A stretch of DNA of 64,000 bases. It comes from Pseudomonas leptonychotis. GTDB lineage: Bacteria > Pseudomonadota > Gammaproteobacteria > Pseudomonadales > Pseudomonadaceae. The DNA is taken from positions 248,001 to 312,000 of the forward strand of contig NZ_RFLV01000003.1 in NCBI RefSeq assembly GCF_004920405.1, read 5' to 3'. The position numbers and the translations under genes are program-made. Shown one piece after another: positions 47,566 to 58,558 of this stretch (position 1 is its first letter; each line of letters opens with the position of its first letter). The notes beneath the pieces were generated by a model. It had not been told where the DNA came from and did no database searches. It saw only the letters and a list, made by a program, of their open reading frames with translations.

Positions 47566-48912
47566 TCAGCTGCCTGCAACGGTCATCCGCTCGATCAGTA
47601 CTGAGCCCGTACGGATATTACTGCGCAGCTCCAGATCATTACCCACCGCAACAATCTGTTTGAACATGTCACGCAGGTTGCCCGCGATAGTGACCTCTTG
47701 AACCGGGAACTGGATCTCACCGTTCTCCACCCAATAACCGCCGGCGCCACGCGAATAGTCGCCGGTCACCATATTCAGCCCCTGCCCCATCAGCTCAGTG
47801 ACCAACAGGCCGCGCCCCATACGCTTGAGCAGGGCTTTCTGGTCTTCATCACCATGGCTGACAAACAGGTTATGCACACCACCGGAGTTAGCGGTGCTAG
47901 GCATGCCCAGCTTACGACCGGAATAGGTGCCCAGCACATAGGACAACAGCTCGCCGCGCTCGACGAAGGATTTGGCATAAGTCGCCAGGCCGTCACCATC
48001 GAAGGCCGCGCTACCCAAGGCACGTGGAATATGCGGGCGCTCGTCCAGCTTGAGCCACTCAGGGAACAACTGCTGCCCTAATGTGCCTTCAAGAAACGAT
48101 GACTTACGGTACAGGTTGCCGCCGGAGATGGCCGCCAGGAAGCTACCAAATAACCCGCCCGCCAACTCGGCGGCGAACAGCACCGGCACTTCACAGGTTG
48201 GCACCGGGCGTGCGCCCAAACGGCTGACAGCACGCTCGGTGGCGCGGCGACCAATGCTGGCCGCATCGGCCAACAGCTCACCTTGACGGTTAACGTCATA
48301 CCAGTAGTCCCGCTGCATCTGCCCGTCTGCTTCGGCAATCATCACGCAACTGAGGCTGTGCCGAGTGCTGGCATAGCCGCTGACAAAACCATGACTGTTG
48401 CCGTAAACCCGGCAACCTTGATGAGTATTGAGGGTGGTGCCGTCTGCGTTCTTGATCCGTGAATCAGCCGCAAAGGCGGCAGCTTCACAGCTCAATGCTT
48501 GCTCAATAGCCTGCTCCGGGGTGATCGACCAGGCGTGATACAGATCCAGCGACGGCAACTCACGGGCCATCAGCCCAGCATCAGCCAAACCGGCACATTC
48601 ATCTTCAGAGGCATGCTTGGCGATGGCCAGAGCAGCGGCGACTGTTTCTCGAATCGCCGCGTCACCACTGGCCGAGGTGCTGGCCGAACCCTTGCGCTGA
48701 CCGACATAGAGGGTGATGCCAAAGCCTTGATCACGGTTGAACTCAACCGTTTCCACTTCACCCTGGCGCACGGTGGTAGACAAGCCCTGCTCCACCGACA
48801 CAGCCACCTCGCAGGCACTCGCACCCTGCTTTCTGGCTTCGGCAATAATCTGCTCGACCTGGGCCTGCAATTGCGGCACGCCCTGCGGGCCGACGGTATC
48901 TACTGCACTCAT
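47566..48912 (-). CDS. pmbA: PmbA/TldE, metalloprotease partner subunit
   Basis: A 448-aa protein of the TldD/PmbA family, which with TldD degrades unfolded peptides and matures modified peptides such as microcin B17. SVEQGLSTTVRQGEVETVEF and GFGITLYVGQRKGSASTS are the N-terminal blocks. It lacks the HExxxH zinc motif, as expected for the TldE subunit; TldD is encoded 0.7 kb away. I chose the ATG at 48912 with AGGAGTG upstream. It is divergent from yjgA. Confidence 0.93.
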   Translation of the reverse strand: MSAVDTVGPQGVPQLQAQVEQIIAEARKQGASACEVAVSVEQGLSTTVRQGEVETVEFNRDQGFGITLYVGQRKGSASTSASGDAAIRETVAAALAIAKHASEDECAGLADAGLMARELPSLDLYHAWSITPEQAIEQALSCEAAAFAADSRIKNADGTTLNTHQGCRVYGNSHGFVSGYASTRHSLSCVMIAEADGQMQRDYWYDVNRQGELLADAASIGRRATERAVSRLGARPVPTCEVPVLFAAELAGGLFGSFLAAISGGNLYRKSSFLEGTLGQQLFPEWLKLDERPHIPRALGSAAFDGDGLATYAKSFVERGELLSYVLGTYSGRKLGMPSTANSGGVHNLFVSHGDEDQKALLKRMGRGLLVTELMGQGLNMVTGDYSRGAGGYWVENGEIQFPVQEVTIAGNLRDMFKQIVAVGNDLELRSNIRTGSVLIERMTVAGS

Positions 48913-49015
48913 AAACACTCCTGAACGATAAGCGGCAAACGCGGCCACACAGGCCAGACGCTTACAGCTGGAAACTTGCTGCTATCATGTCGGCGTTTTC
49001 CATTGGACCGCCACC

Positions 49016-49534
49016 ATGTCTGAATACCTTGACGACTTCTCCGGCGAGAAGAGCAAAACCCAAATCAAGCGCGAATTTCATGCGCTACAAGATCTGGGGC
49101 AACGCCTAACCACCCTGAAACTCGACCTGCTGAATAAGCTGCCGCTAACCGACGAGCTGCGCCGCGCACTTGCCGAAGCACCCAAGCACACGGCCAACGC
49201 TGCGAAGAAACGCCATGTGCAGTTTATTGGTCGATTGATGCGCGATCAGGACATTGAGTCCATCCTGACCCTGCTCGACCAGCTGGATGCCTCCACCCGC
49301 CAGTACAACGAACGCTTCCATAACCTAGAACGCTGGCGCGACCGGCTGATCAACGGTAACGATGACACACTGGAAGCCTTTGTTAGCGAATATGCCGACG
49401 CAGACCGCCAACACTTGCGCCAACTGATCCGTCAGAGCCAGCACGAACTGGCGCAAGACAAAGTACCGGCCGCTTCACGCAAAATTTTCAAATACATCCG
49501 CGAGCTGGATGAAGCGCAACGCGGCTTGCGTTGA
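49016..49534 (+). CDS. yjgA: YjgA/DarP, ribosome assembly factor
   Basis: A 172-aa all-helical DUF615 protein, which associates with 50S precursors (DarP in E. coli). [18 protein letters not shown] and [17 protein letters not shown] are the family marks, followed by [18 protein letters not shown]. It is divergent from pmbA and is followed by a GGGTTAGCC-type repeat that separates it from the convergent tldD. Confidence 0.92.
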   Translation: MSEYLDDFSGEKSKTQIKREFHALQDLGQRLTTLKLDLLNKLPLTDELRRALAEAPKHTANAAKKRHVQFIGRLMRDQDIESILTLLDQLDASTRQYNERFHNLERWRDRLINGNDDTLEAFVSEYADADRQHLRQLIRQSQHELAQDKVPAASRKIFKYIRELDEAQRGLR

Positions 49535-49548
49535 GCTTACCTTGAGGG

Positions 49549-49617
49549 TGGGTTACGCCTTGGCTAACCCAACCTACGCACGCTGCATTCAGGTGGGTGA
49601 GCCCCATGGCTAACCCA
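49549..49617. repeat. pair of GGGTTA-type inverted repeats between yjgA and tldD
   Basis: TGGGTTA (49549-49555) pairs with TAACCCA (49565-49571). A second unit pairs TGGGT (49594-49598) with ACCCA (49613-49617), with AGCC/GGCT inside. The two units look like diverged copies and may end both convergent genes. Confidence 0.55.
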
Positions 49618-49627
49618 TTTCGAACCC

Positions 49628-51085
49628 TTAGCTGCCCGTTCCACCTACAGTAATCGCATCAATCTTCAGCGTCGGCTGACCCACACCAACGGGCACCGAT
49701 TGGCCGTCCTTCCCGCACGTCCCCACGCCACTGTCCAGCGCCAGGTCGTTGCCGACCATCGACACCCTGCTCATGGCTTCCGGGCCATTGCCGATCAGGG
49801 TCGCGCCTTTGACCGGCGCGGTAATCTTGCCGTCCTCAATCAGGTAAGCCTCACTGGTGGAAAACACGAATTTGCCGCTGGTGATATCGACCTGACCGCC
49901 GCCTAGGTTGGCGCAGTAGATGCCCTTTTTCACCGAACGGATGATTTCTTCCGGGTCACTTTCACCGGCGAGCATGTAGGTGTTGGTCATGCGCGGCATC
50001 GGTAGGTGCGCATAGGATTCGCGCCGCCCATTCCCCGTCGCTGCCACACCCATCAACCGCGCATTCAGCTTGTCCTGAATATAGCCCTTGAGTACGCCGT
50101 TTTCGATCAGCGTGGTGCATTGGGTCTGCGTGCCTTCATCGTCCATGCTCAGCGAGCCGCGACGCTCAAACAAGGTGCCGTCATCGACGATGGTGCATAG
50201 GCTCGACGCCACCTTTTCACCGATTTTACCGCTGTAGGCCGAACTGCCCTTGCGGTTGAAGTCGCCCTCCAGACCATGACCGACCGCCTCGTGCAGCAGC
50301 ACGCCGGACCAGCCAGCGCCCATCACCACGGGCATGCTACCGGCGGGCGCTGGAATCGCTTCTAGGTTGACCAACGCCTGGCGCAGAGCCTCACGGGCAT
50401 AGCCCATGGCCCGTTCTTCGTTATTACTGGTTTGTTCGAGGAAATAGCGGTAATCGGTGCGCCCACCACCGCCATGCCCGCCCCGTTCACGGCGGCCGTT
50501 CTGCTCAACGATCACGCTGACATTGAAGCGCACCAACGGACGGATATCGGCACCCAGGCTGCCGTCAGTCGCGGCGACGAGAACTCGATCCCAGACGCCA
50601 GCCAAGCTGACTGAGACTTGCTGAATGCGAGGATCGAGCGCACGCGTAGCGACATCAATACGCTTGAGCAGCTCGACCTTTTCCGCCCGGCCCAGTACAT
50701 CCAGCGGGTTGTCCTGCGCGTACAGCGGCTTGACCAGCGGGCTGCTGAAGGCCTGTACACGGCCACTCTGGCCAGCCCGCGCGATGGAGCGGGCGGCACG
50801 CGCAGCCTGGCTCAGGGCGTCGGCAGTAATCGCGTTACTGTAGGCAAAGCCGGTTTTCTCGCCGGACTGGGCGCGCACCCCCACCCCCTGATCGAGGTTG
50901 AAGCTGCCCTCTTTGACAATGCCATCTTCCAACGCCCAGGTTTCCGACACCTGGCTCTGAAAATACAGGTCAGCGGCATCAATTCCCGGCCCGGCCAACT
51001 CAGCCAAAACGCCGGGCAGGTGATCAATGGTCAAACCGCCTGCGCCGAGCAGATGCTCACTGACAGACACCAACATATTGTTCAT
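49628..51085 (-). CDS. tldD: TldD zinc metalloprotease
   Basis: A 485-aa protease of the TldD/TldE pair. The zinc motif [11 protein letters not shown] (HExxxH) is near residue 265, with the flexible loop [14 protein letters not shown] after it. The C-terminal [20 protein letters not shown] is intact. It acts with PmbA on unfolded peptides. The stop of the nitrilase-family gene is 2 bp upstream, so they are probably coexpressed. Confidence 0.95.
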   Translation of the reverse strand: MNNMLVSVSEHLLGAGGLTIDHLPGVLAELAGPGIDAADLYFQSQVSETWALEDGIVKEGSFNLDQGVGVRAQSGEKTGFAYSNAITADALSQAARAARSIARAGQSGRVQAFSSPLVKPLYAQDNPLDVLGRAEKVELLKRIDVATRALDPRIQQVSVSLAGVWDRVLVAATDGSLGADIRPLVRFNVSVIVEQNGRRERGGHGGGGRTDYRYFLEQTSNNEERAMGYAREALRQALVNLEAIPAPAGSMPVVMGAGWSGVLLHEAVGHGLEGDFNRKGSSAYSGKIGEKVASSLCTIVDDGTLFERRGSLSMDDEGTQTQCTTLIENGVLKGYIQDKLNARLMGVAATGNGRRESYAHLPMPRMTNTYMLAGESDPEEIIRSVKKGIYCANLGGGQVDITSGKFVFSTSEAYLIEDGKITAPVKGATLIGNGPEAMSRVSMVGNDLALDSGVGTCGKDGQSVPVGVGQPTLKIDAITVGGTGS

Positions 51086-51087
51086 AG

Positions 51088-51936
51088 CTACTCCAAACCT
51101 GGCAGCCGCGGTTCGGCCGCTGCAAAAAATCGTTTATGTCGCATCACCGGCATGCGTTGACGAATCGCCGCCTGCTCGACGGCATCGCGTTCGGCCAGCA
51201 GCACGCCCGGCCCGTGCGGCAACTCTGCGAGTACACGCCCCCAGGGGTCGATGAGCGCCGAATGACCAAAGGTTTCGCGCCCGCCGGGATGCGTGCCACC
51301 CTGCCCGGCTGCCAGCACGTAGCACTGCGTCTCGATTGCCCGCGCACGGGTCAGTACCTGCCAGTGGGCCGCCCCGGTGACAGCCGTAAACGCCGCTGGC
51401 ACGCTGATCAATTCCGCACCTGCCGCACGCAGGGCGCTATAGAGTTCGGCAAAGCGCAAGTCGTAACAGACCGTCAGCCCCAGACGCCCCACCGGGGTAT
51501 CCGCCACCACCACCTGACTGCCGAACGCGTAGTCATCGGACTCGCGGTAACGCCCCTGGCTGTCACTGACATCCACATCAAACAGGTGCAGCTTGTCATA
51601 GCGCGCCACCCGCTGACCGCACTCATCGATCAGCAAAGAGCAGGCGTGCGCCTTGGCCTCGGGTTCACCGTCCGGAGGCAGGGGCAATGTGCCGGCGACG
51701 ATCCACAACTTTAAGTCGCGGGCTGCCTGTCGCAGCCAGGGCAAGATAGGCCCTTCGCCCAGCGCCTCGCTACGCCCTAATGCGGCGAGATCACGCCGCC
51801 CCATGGCCGCGAAGTTCTCAGGCAAGACAGCCAGCCGCGCGCCTTGCGCAGCAGCCTGCTCAAGCAACTGCCGAGCTTGCGCCAGATTGGCCAGGACATC
51901 GTCCTGGCTGACCATTTGAACAACTGCGAGGCTCAT
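51088..51936 (-). CDS. nitrilase-superfamily amidohydrolase
   Basis: A 282-aa carbon-nitrogen hydrolase. The catalytic triad is visible: Glu in [10 protein letters not shown] near residue 40, Lys in [11 protein letters not shown] near residue 115, and Cys in [13 protein letters not shown] near residue 155. It resembles Nit1-type deaminated-glutathione amidases, a repair enzyme for transaminated glutathione; that assignment is by similarity only. It sits between yhdP and tldD on the minus strand, a common Pseudomonas order. Confidence 0.88.
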   Translation of the reverse strand: MSLAVVQMVSQDDVLANLAQARQLLEQAAAQGARLAVLPENFAAMGRRDLAALGRSEALGEGPILPWLRQAARDLKLWIVAGTLPLPPDGEPEAKAHACSLLIDECGQRVARYDKLHLFDVDVSDSQGRYRESDDYAFGSQVVVADTPVGRLGLTVCYDLRFAELYSALRAAGAELISVPAAFTAVTGAAHWQVLTRARAIETQCYVLAAGQGGTHPGGRETFGHSALIDPWGRVLAELPHGPGVLLAERDAVEQAAIRQRMPVMRHKRFFAAAEPRLPGLE

Positions 51937-52022
51937 GTCTGCCTTATCTCAATGCCAATACCAAGCTTGAGCTTACAAGCCATAGCGGCAGACTGCACGG
52001 CTGCCTATCAATCGCTGGGGGT

Positions 52023-55000
52023 TTACTGCGGTTTTTCGAAGGGCTTATCGAAACTGATATCCGGACTTTTCAAAGGCCCTGTGACGTCGTACTGCACACT
52101 GGCAAACCGCGCAACGCGGTCACCCAACAGCTTATCGGCAATGAACAGCGCCCCACCAATAGCTGGCGCACCGACAATAAGCGCCGCCAACGGCAGGTTG
52201 TTAGTCACCGGCAGAGTCACCAACAATTTGGCATCGATGCGGTCTGTGGTCATATCCAGCGTGCCATTCAACTCAAGGTTGCTCGACGGCCCTTCCAGAG
52301 CGATTGGCTCACGGGTTACGAACACGCCGCTCTTGGCTTCCAGTAGACCCTTGACCCGGTCATAGCTCAGGCCTTTGCCCAATAGATCGGAGAAGTCCAG
52401 GCGCAAGCGTCGGCCAATCGAATTGAAATTCAGCAGACCGAAGACCCTAAGCGCCGAAGCAGGCCCTTCAACTTCCGAGAACTGCCCTTTACGCAGAGAA
52501 GCATCCAGCGAGCCGCTAAAGCGCTTCAGGCCGAACCAGGCCGGCGAACCAGGCCAGTCACCGTCCACATCCAGATGAAAGCTTCGGCTGCTGGCCGTGG
52601 GCGCAAAACCCCAGGCAATCAACACATCGGCCAGGTCTGCACCACCCAACCGGCCTTTGTAGGCCGTACGCACACCGTTGGCCGTGTGCTGCCAAGAGGC
52701 CTGCCCAGCAATCTTGAGTCCTTTAAGGTTGAGGTCCAACTCACTGAAGCGCACACCTGCGCTTACCGGGCGCGCCTTGAGTGACCAGCTACCCAGGGGC
52801 TCGACGCCTTGAAAAACCTCGCTGATACGCACATCCAGCGCCGGGAAACTGCTCGGATCAACGGCCGCCAACGCATCTGGCGCGTCCACCACAGGCTCAA
52901 CCGCAGCCTTGGGCGCGGCTGCGGGCAAACGCAGGTAGTCGAGCGCCAGTGCAATCGGCGCCTGGCCGCCATCCGGCACCCCAACCTGGCCTTTCAGCTG
53001 CGGACTGTCGAGGCTCACCATCCACGTCGCAGCCTCGCGCGTAACACCCACGGCCAACGTATCGAGGCTGATACCAAAACCGTTAAAACGGCCAATGTGC
53101 AATTGCGCATCTTTGAACAAACGCTGCGCATCATTGACTGGCACGCTGGCATAAGGTTGTAACACCTGTTGCCAGGCCGACCAATCCAGCTCGGCGACTC
53201 GCCCACGCACCCGTAAACCTTGACCCGCTGGCAGGTTTGCCGGGCCGTCGGCTAAACGAATTTCACCACGGCCCTGGTTAAATTGACCCGGACTCGCTGC
53301 AAACGTCAGGCTCAGCAACTGCGCATAATCCAGCCAGTAACGCTGCTCGCGACCGCCCAGGCTCATGCGCCACTGTGTTGCACGCTCCTCGTCCACTGTC
53401 TTGCCGAATGGTGCTGGAAGAGTAATCGCCGCCCCCTTGAGGGTGGAGCTCACACGCAGCTGACTGTCGGCGCCGTCCAGAGTGAGGTTCAGGCGATAAG
53501 GCAGGTTGCCACTGACCGGCAGCGGCTGAGTAACACCCAACCAAGTGCTCAGTTCCTTGACAGCAATCTGCCCGCTGGCTTCGATACGGCTGCGCGCCTT
53601 ACCACGACTGCCCTCAGCCAACGCCTTGGCACGCACCGCATGGCCAAGCACCTGGGCGCGAATATCCGGGGCACTTAGACCGCTCGCGGTGTTGTAACGA
53701 AAAGCCCCCTGTAACTGACTGAATTGCAACGCCGGGTTAGTCAGGCTGAGCTGCGCGCCTTGCGTGGCAAAGTCCACCACCACTTCAGGCGCCAGCCCCT
53801 TGCGCAGCGGCAAGTCGAGTTTGAGCTTGCCGGTCAGCGCACCTTCACCACTCCAACCGGCAAAGGTTTCTGCCGTGCCGATCGGGGCTTTTTGCAAAAT
53901 ATGCAGGGCATCCTTGACGCTGCTGCTCAGCTCGCTGGTTAGCAGCAAGCGCGGCGGCTTGCCAGGTAATGAGGTCGCGATCAGCGCTTGGGCGTTGCGC
54001 ACCTGGCTATCGAGCAAACGCCCCTCAGCCAGTTCGACGCGCACGCCGCTGTCCTCGATAAATACTTGCCCACGCCCCTCACGCAGCGCGGGCCAGCCGG
54101 GCTGAAAGGCGAGTTCAGCGTCATGTACGGCGAAGAACAGGCTGATGCTGCGTGCGGCATTCTCGGCGCCCTTGTTCAGCGAGCCCTGGTACTGGAAATA
54201 GCCTTCATCTACCGCACCGCCTCGAATGGCAGTCTTCAACCACGCATCCAGCTCATGGCTCAAGCCCGGTGAGCGGCTGGGCAGGTATTTTTCGGTGTAG
54301 CGTGCATCGCCGTTACGCAGGCCCACACGAAGGTCCATGTAGTCCTCTTCGCTTGGGTCGATGCGCAAACGAATCAGGAAATCACCGGCAGCGGGGCCTT
54401 CGTCACCCACCACCTGCAGATACGGGCTGCGCAAGGTAAACGCCTGCTCATCAATCTGCCAGGTCAGCAGGGCGTTGGCGGTTTTGTAGTGCCAGGGATT
54501 GGGGAACAGGGTGTCAAAGTGCAGGGAAAAATCTTCGCTATCGACGCGCAGTTCACCCTGCCCCAAATCACCACCGATGCTGCCACTGACATTCTCCGCC
54601 GCCGGCGAGCCGTGCCACGCCGCAAAACCAACACGTTCTAGGTTGGCCGAGAACTGTAAGCGCTTGCTGTCAGTTAGCTGTGGTCGCAAGTCGAGCTGAA
54701 TATTGCGCAGCGCGCCGTGCGGATCCAGCTGCTCCAACAGCGCCAAGGCGTTATCCGGCAGTGGCGCAAGCGCCGCCACCAGCGGTTGCAACGGCGCCAG
54801 ATCGAGGCGGTCGATGCCGAGCAACCATTGCTCCTGCACTTCGGCGCTCTCGGCCTGCTGGGTCAGTGCCAGGCTCACCTCACCCCAGCGCTTGTCATCG
54901 CGACTGAACGCCAGATCATCCAGTAACAGCTTGAAACCCGACTCCGTACGGGTGAAATAGGCATTTAGGGCCACATTGTTCAGTGCTATTGATTTGCGCT

Positions 55001-55856
55001 TGGCATAACCGGCCTTGAGCTGGGGCACATGCAAACGGCTGACAGCGCGCTGTACACCGCCCTTGGCCCAGCTCAGCCAGACCTCTCCACCGAGCTGCAG
55101 CTGCTCAAGCCGCCACTGCGCCAGTAGGCTCGCCGGCACCCAGGCCGCCCAATCACTTTGCGGCAGGCTCAGGTACACATCGGCTTCCGCCTTCTGCCAG
55201 TGTTCTGCACGCAAACGTGTGCGCACTTGCAGGGCGAGTGGCTGGCCATCCGGTAGCAGCACACGACCATCCAGGCGCTGTCGAGCACTGCCATTGCGCA
55301 CGGTGAGGTTGACGTAGGTCAAGGTACGCACCGGCTGATTGAAGGCCTGCACGGTCACCTGGCTATTGAGCAGCGACAGCCGCTTAACCGCCTGTGACTG
55401 GGCCAACACCTGAGCCAGATCAAAGGGCGCGGGCTCGCTGCGCGGGGGCAAGCCCTTGAGCGACCAATTACCGTCTTCACTTTGCGCCACCACCAGCTGC
55501 ACGCCGTCGAGCTCTAACCGGGCAATTCGAACTTGGCGCGCTAACAGGCTGGCCAGCACATCGGGCACCACCCGCACCTGGTCCAGCTGCAGCGCCGCGC
55601 CACCCTCGCCAATCGCCACGTCATGGGCCGTGAACACCGGAGAAAAGCCCTGCCACAGGCCTTCCAATGCACCGATTTTCACCGGCATCGCCAACGCCTC
55701 ACGCGCTTTGTCTTCGGCCTCCAGGCGGTATTCGGCCACCAAAGGCACCAACTCGCGGCCGAGGCTGACATACAGGGCCGCCAGCACCAGTGCCAAGGCG
55801 CAAAAACCCAGTGCGCCACGCAGCAGCAGGGCAAAACCGCGCGCAAAGACCTGCAT
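52023..55856 (-). CDS. yhdP: YhdP-family AsmA-like phospholipid transport protein
   Basis: A 1277-aa protein. One N-terminal membrane helix (LLRGALGFCALALVLAALYV) is followed by a very long periplasmic beta-rich repeat region typical of YhdP/TamB/AsmA bridges, ending in a C-terminal domain with LRLDFSDLLGKGLSYDRVKG and AALIVGAPAIGGALFIADKL. Such proteins move phospholipids to the outer membrane. Length agrees with E. coli YhdP (about 1266 aa). It follows rng by 31 bp in a minus-strand operon. Confidence 0.92.
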   Translation of the reverse strand: MQVFARGFALLLRGALGFCALALVLAALYVSLGRELVPLVAEYRLEAEDKAREALAMPVKIGALEGLWQGFSPVFTAHDVAIGEGGAALQLDQVRVVPDVLASLLARQVRIARLELDGVQLVVAQSEDGNWSLKGLPPRSEPAPFDLAQVLAQSQAVKRLSLLNSQVTVQAFNQPVRTLTYVNLTVRNGSARQRLDGRVLLPDGQPLALQVRTRLRAEHWQKAEADVYLSLPQSDWAAWVPASLLAQWRLEQLQLGGEVWLSWAKGGVQRAVSRLHVPQLKAGYAKRKSIALNNVALNAYFTRTESGFKLLLDDLAFSRDDKRWGEVSLALTQQAESAEVQEQWLLGIDRLDLAPLQPLVAALAPLPDNALALLEQLDPHGALRNIQLDLRPQLTDSKRLQFSANLERVGFAAWHGSPAAENVSGSIGGDLGQGELRVDSEDFSLHFDTLFPNPWHYKTANALLTWQIDEQAFTLRSPYLQVVGDEGPAAGDFLIRLRIDPSEEDYMDLRVGLRNGDARYTEKYLPSRSPGLSHELDAWLKTAIRGGAVDEGYFQYQGSLNKGAENAARSISLFFAVHDAELAFQPGWPALREGRGQVFIEDSGVRVELAEGRLLDSQVRNAQALIATSLPGKPPRLLLTSELSSSVKDALHILQKAPIGTAETFAGWSGEGALTGKLKLDLPLRKGLAPEVVVDFATQGAQLSLTNPALQFSQLQGAFRYNTASGLSAPDIRAQVLGHAVRAKALAEGSRGKARSRIEASGQIAVKELSTWLGVTQPLPVSGNLPYRLNLTLDGADSQLRVSSTLKGAAITLPAPFGKTVDEERATQWRMSLGGREQRYWLDYAQLLSLTFAASPGQFNQGRGEIRLADGPANLPAGQGLRVRGRVAELDWSAWQQVLQPYASVPVNDAQRLFKDAQLHIGRFNGFGISLDTLAVGVTREAATWMVSLDSPQLKGQVGVPDGGQAPIALALDYLRLPAAAPKAAVEPVVDAPDALAAVDPSSFPALDVRISEVFQGVEPLGSWSLKARPVSAGVRFSELDLNLKGLKIAGQASWQHTANGVRTAYKGRLGGADLADVLIAWGFAPTASSRSFHLDVDGDWPGSPAWFGLKRFSGSLDASLRKGQFSEVEGPASALRVFGLLNFNSIGRRLRLDFSDLLGKGLSYDRVKGLLEAKSGVFVTREPIALEGPSSNLELNGTLDMTTDRIDAKLLVTLPVTNNLPLAALIVGAPAIGGALFIADKLLGDRVARFASVQYDVTGPLKSPDISFDKPFEKPQ

Positions 55857-55887
55857 TCAGTTCACACTCGGGCGGTATGTACGCATG

Positions 55888-57345
55888 TCAGAGCAACACC
55901 ACATCGTATTGCTCCTGGGAGTACATGGTCTCAACTTGGAACTTGATGGTGCGACCGATAAATGCCTCAAGATCGGCGACATTGCCGGACTCTTCATCGA
56001 GCAAGCGATCAACCACCTTCTGGTTAGCCAACACCCGATAGCCTTCCGGCTGATAGGCCCGCGCCTCGCGCAGAATTTCGCGAAAGATCTCGTAGCAGGT
56101 GGTTTCCGGGGTTTTCAGCTTGCCGCGGCCCTGGCAGCAACTGCACGGCTCACACAGCACCTGCTCGAGGCTTTCACGGGTGCGTTTGCGGGTCATCTGC
56201 ACCAAGCCCAGCTCGGTGATGCCGATGATATTGGTCTTGGCATGATCGCGTTCCAGCTGTTTCTCCAGGGTGCGCAGCACCTGGCGCTGGTGTTCCTCAT
56301 CTTCCATATCGATGAAGTCGATGATGATGATCCCGCCTAGATTGCGCAGGCGCAGCTGGCGGGCAATCGCCGTGGCGGCTTCCAGGTTGGTTTTGAAGAT
56401 GGTCTCTTCCAGCGTGCGGTGGCCCACAAAGGCACCGGTGTTCACGTCGATGGTGCTCATCGCCTCGGCCGGGTCGATGATCAGGTAGCCACCCGATTTA
56501 AGTGGCACCTTACGCTCCAGCGCCTTCTGGATTTCATCCTCGACCCCGTAGAGGTCGAAAATCGGCCGTTCTCCAGGGTAATGCTCGAGACGATCAGCGA
56601 TTTCAGGCATTAGCTCAGCAACGAACTGAGTAATTTTCTGGAAGGTTTCACGCGAGTCGACACGAATCTTCTCGATCTTCGGGCTCACCAGGTCACGCAG
56701 GGTGCGCAGGGCCAGGCTGAGGTCTTCGTAAATCACCAGCGGCGTCGAGCCGACCTTCATCTGCGTGGCGATTTGCTCCCACAGGCGACGCAGGTAGCGG
56801 ATGTCCGCCAGAATTTCATCGGCACCCGCGCCATCGGCGGCGGTGCGCAAGATAAAACCGCCGGCTTCTTCAATACCTTCGGCGGCCACGCAATCGGTCA
56901 CCACTTGCTTGAGGCGTTCGCGCTCAGCCTCATCCTCAATCTTCAGCGAGATGCCGACGTGCGCTGTGCGTGGCATGTAAACCAGGTACCGCGACGGAAT
57001 GGACAGCTGCGTGGTCAGGCGGGCGCCCTTGCTGCCAATCGGGTCCTTGGTCACCTGCACGACCAGGCTCTGGCCTTCGTGCACCAGCGCGCTGATGCTC
57101 TCCACTGCAGAGCCTTCGCGGCTGGAAATTTCCGCCGCATGAATAAACGCGGCACGTTCCAAGCCGATGTTGATAAAGGCCGCCTGCATGCCCGGCAGCA
57201 CACGCACCACTTTGCCTTTATAGATATTGCCGACGATGCCACGCTTCTGCGTGCGCTCAACGTGTACTTCCTGCAACACGCCGTTTTCCACCACCGCCAC
57301 GCGCGATTCCATCGGCGTGATGTTGATCAGGATCTCTTCACTCAT
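55888..57345 (-). CDS. rng: ribonuclease G
   Basis: A 485-aa endoribonuclease of the RNase E/G family, acting on 16S rRNA 5' maturation and mRNA. An S1 domain is at residues about 35-125 (IYKGKVVRVLPGMQAAFINIG). Catalytic aspartates lie in MSTIDVNTGAFVG and IIIIDFIDMEDEEHQ, and the zinc-link region is CEPCSCCQG. No RNase E C-terminal scaffold is present, so it is RNase G. maf precedes it by 61 bp. Confidence 0.95.
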   Translation of the reverse strand: MSEEILINITPMESRVAVVENGVLQEVHVERTQKRGIVGNIYKGKVVRVLPGMQAAFINIGLERAAFIHAAEISSREGSAVESISALVHEGQSLVVQVTKDPIGSKGARLTTQLSIPSRYLVYMPRTAHVGISLKIEDEAERERLKQVVTDCVAAEGIEEAGGFILRTAADGAGADEILADIRYLRRLWEQIATQMKVGSTPLVIYEDLSLALRTLRDLVSPKIEKIRVDSRETFQKITQFVAELMPEIADRLEHYPGERPIFDLYGVEDEIQKALERKVPLKSGGYLIIDPAEAMSTIDVNTGAFVGHRTLEETIFKTNLEAATAIARQLRLRNLGGIIIIDFIDMEDEEHQRQVLRTLEKQLERDHAKTNIIGITELGLVQMTRKRTRESLEQVLCEPCSCCQGRGKLKTPETTCYEIFREILREARAYQPEGYRVLANQKVVDRLLDEESGNVADLEAFIGRTIKFQVETMYSQEQYDVVLL

Positions 57346-57406
57346 GCGCTCATCTCTTCTGAGATAAAGCTGAAAGCCCGGAATCAGCGCCGATAAAGGC
57401 GGTCAT

Positions 57407-58027
57407 TCACCCGCGACCCGCAACCTCTTGACTGTGATCTGGCAACGACTGCCAGCACGGAATAGCAAATTCTGCGAGCAACGCAGCAGTCTCACATAAC
57501 GGCAAACCCACCACCGCCGAATAACTGCCGTGCAACTGACTGACGAACACCGCCGCCAGACCTTGAATACCGTAACACCCAGCCTTGTCCTGCGGCTCGC
57601 CGCTAGCCCAATAGGCCTCAATTTCAGCCAGGCTCAGCGCGCGGAACGTTACTTGGCTTGTGACCACCCGTGAAGCGACCCGTTCGCGACTCACTAGCGC
57701 TACGGCCGTCAGCACTTGATGGCTGCGTCCAGACAGCGCACTGAGGGTCGCCAACGCCTCATCACGATCGGCGGGCTTACCGAGAATGCGCCCGTCGAGC
57801 ACCACGGCCGTATCAGCACCGAGCACAACAGCGTCCTGAGAGTCGATCAATTCCGCCAGTCCAGCCTGCCCCTTGGCAAGCGCCAGACGCTCTACATAGG
57901 CGACTGGCGACTCGTCTGGCAATGCACTTTCATCAATTGGGGCGATTAGTGTGCGAAAGGGCACGGCAATTTGCGTCAGCAGCTCACGGCGACGCGGCGA
58001 TCCGGAAGCGAGATAAAGGGTGGCCAT
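57407..58027 (-). CDS. maf: Maf nucleotide pyrophosphatase
   Basis: A 206-aa Maf-family enzyme that hydrolyses dTTP, UTP or modified nucleotides. [21 protein letters not shown] is the signature, [22 protein letters not shown] the substrate block, and [28 protein letters not shown] the late one. Order mreB-mreC-mreD-maf-rng matches other pseudomonads. Confidence 0.94.
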   Translation of the reverse strand: MATLYLASGSPRRRELLTQIAVPFRTLIAPIDESALPDESPVAYVERLALAKGQAGLAELIDSQDAVVLGADTAVVLDGRILGKPADRDEALATLSALSGRSHQVLTAVALVSRERVASRVVTSQVTFRALSLAEIEAYWASGEPQDKAGCYGIQGLAAVFVSQLHGSYSAVVGLPLCETAALLAEFAIPCWQSLPDHSQEVAGRG

Positions 58028-58072
58028 GCTGACTTCTCCCTGTCGGATAAACGCAAGGCCAAGATGCCTTGC

Positions 58073-58558
58073 TTAGTTGACGCCCAGACGTTGATGCAGC
58101 CCACGCAAAAGGGTGCAAACCCAAGGCCAGAGCAAGGCGCTAACCAGCGCCGGCAACACGAACGCCAAGGTTGGCGGACGACTGCCGGTCAGGGCATTCA
58201 GCCACAGCTGTACCAACTGAGCCAGACCAAACACCACCAGCAAGACCATGCTCTGTTGCCACATCGGGAACATGCGCAGGCGCTGATGCAGGGTCAGCAC
58301 CAGGAAGGTAATCAGCGTCAGGATTAGCGCATTCTGGCCAAGTAAGGTGCCATTGAGCACATCCGCCAACAGGCCGACGCCCCAAGCTGTGGTCATGCCC
58401 ACACGGTGCGGCAATGCCAGCACCCAGTAAGTCAGAAACAGCGCCAGCCACAGCGGCCGACCCAGCTCCATGAATTTAGGCATGCTCGATACGCTCAGCA
58501 GAAACGCCAGCGCAAAGGTCAGCCAGACAACCCAGGTATTGCTTGAACGCGCGGCCAT
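58073..58558 (-). CDS. mreD: MreD, rod-shape membrane protein
   Basis: A 161-aa inner-membrane protein with about five helices, part of the elongasome. WVVWLTFALAFLLSVSSMP and LLADVLNGTLLGQNAL are family features. It shares one base with the mreC stop (TAATG), so translation is coupled. Confidence 0.92.
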   Translation of the reverse strand: MAARSSNTWVVWLTFALAFLLSVSSMPKFMELGRPLWLALFLTYWVLALPHRVGMTTAWGVGLLADVLNGTLLGQNALILTLITFLVLTLHQRLRMFPMWQQSMVLLVVFGLAQLVQLWLNALTGSRPPTLAFVLPALVSALLWPWVCTLLRGLHQRLGVN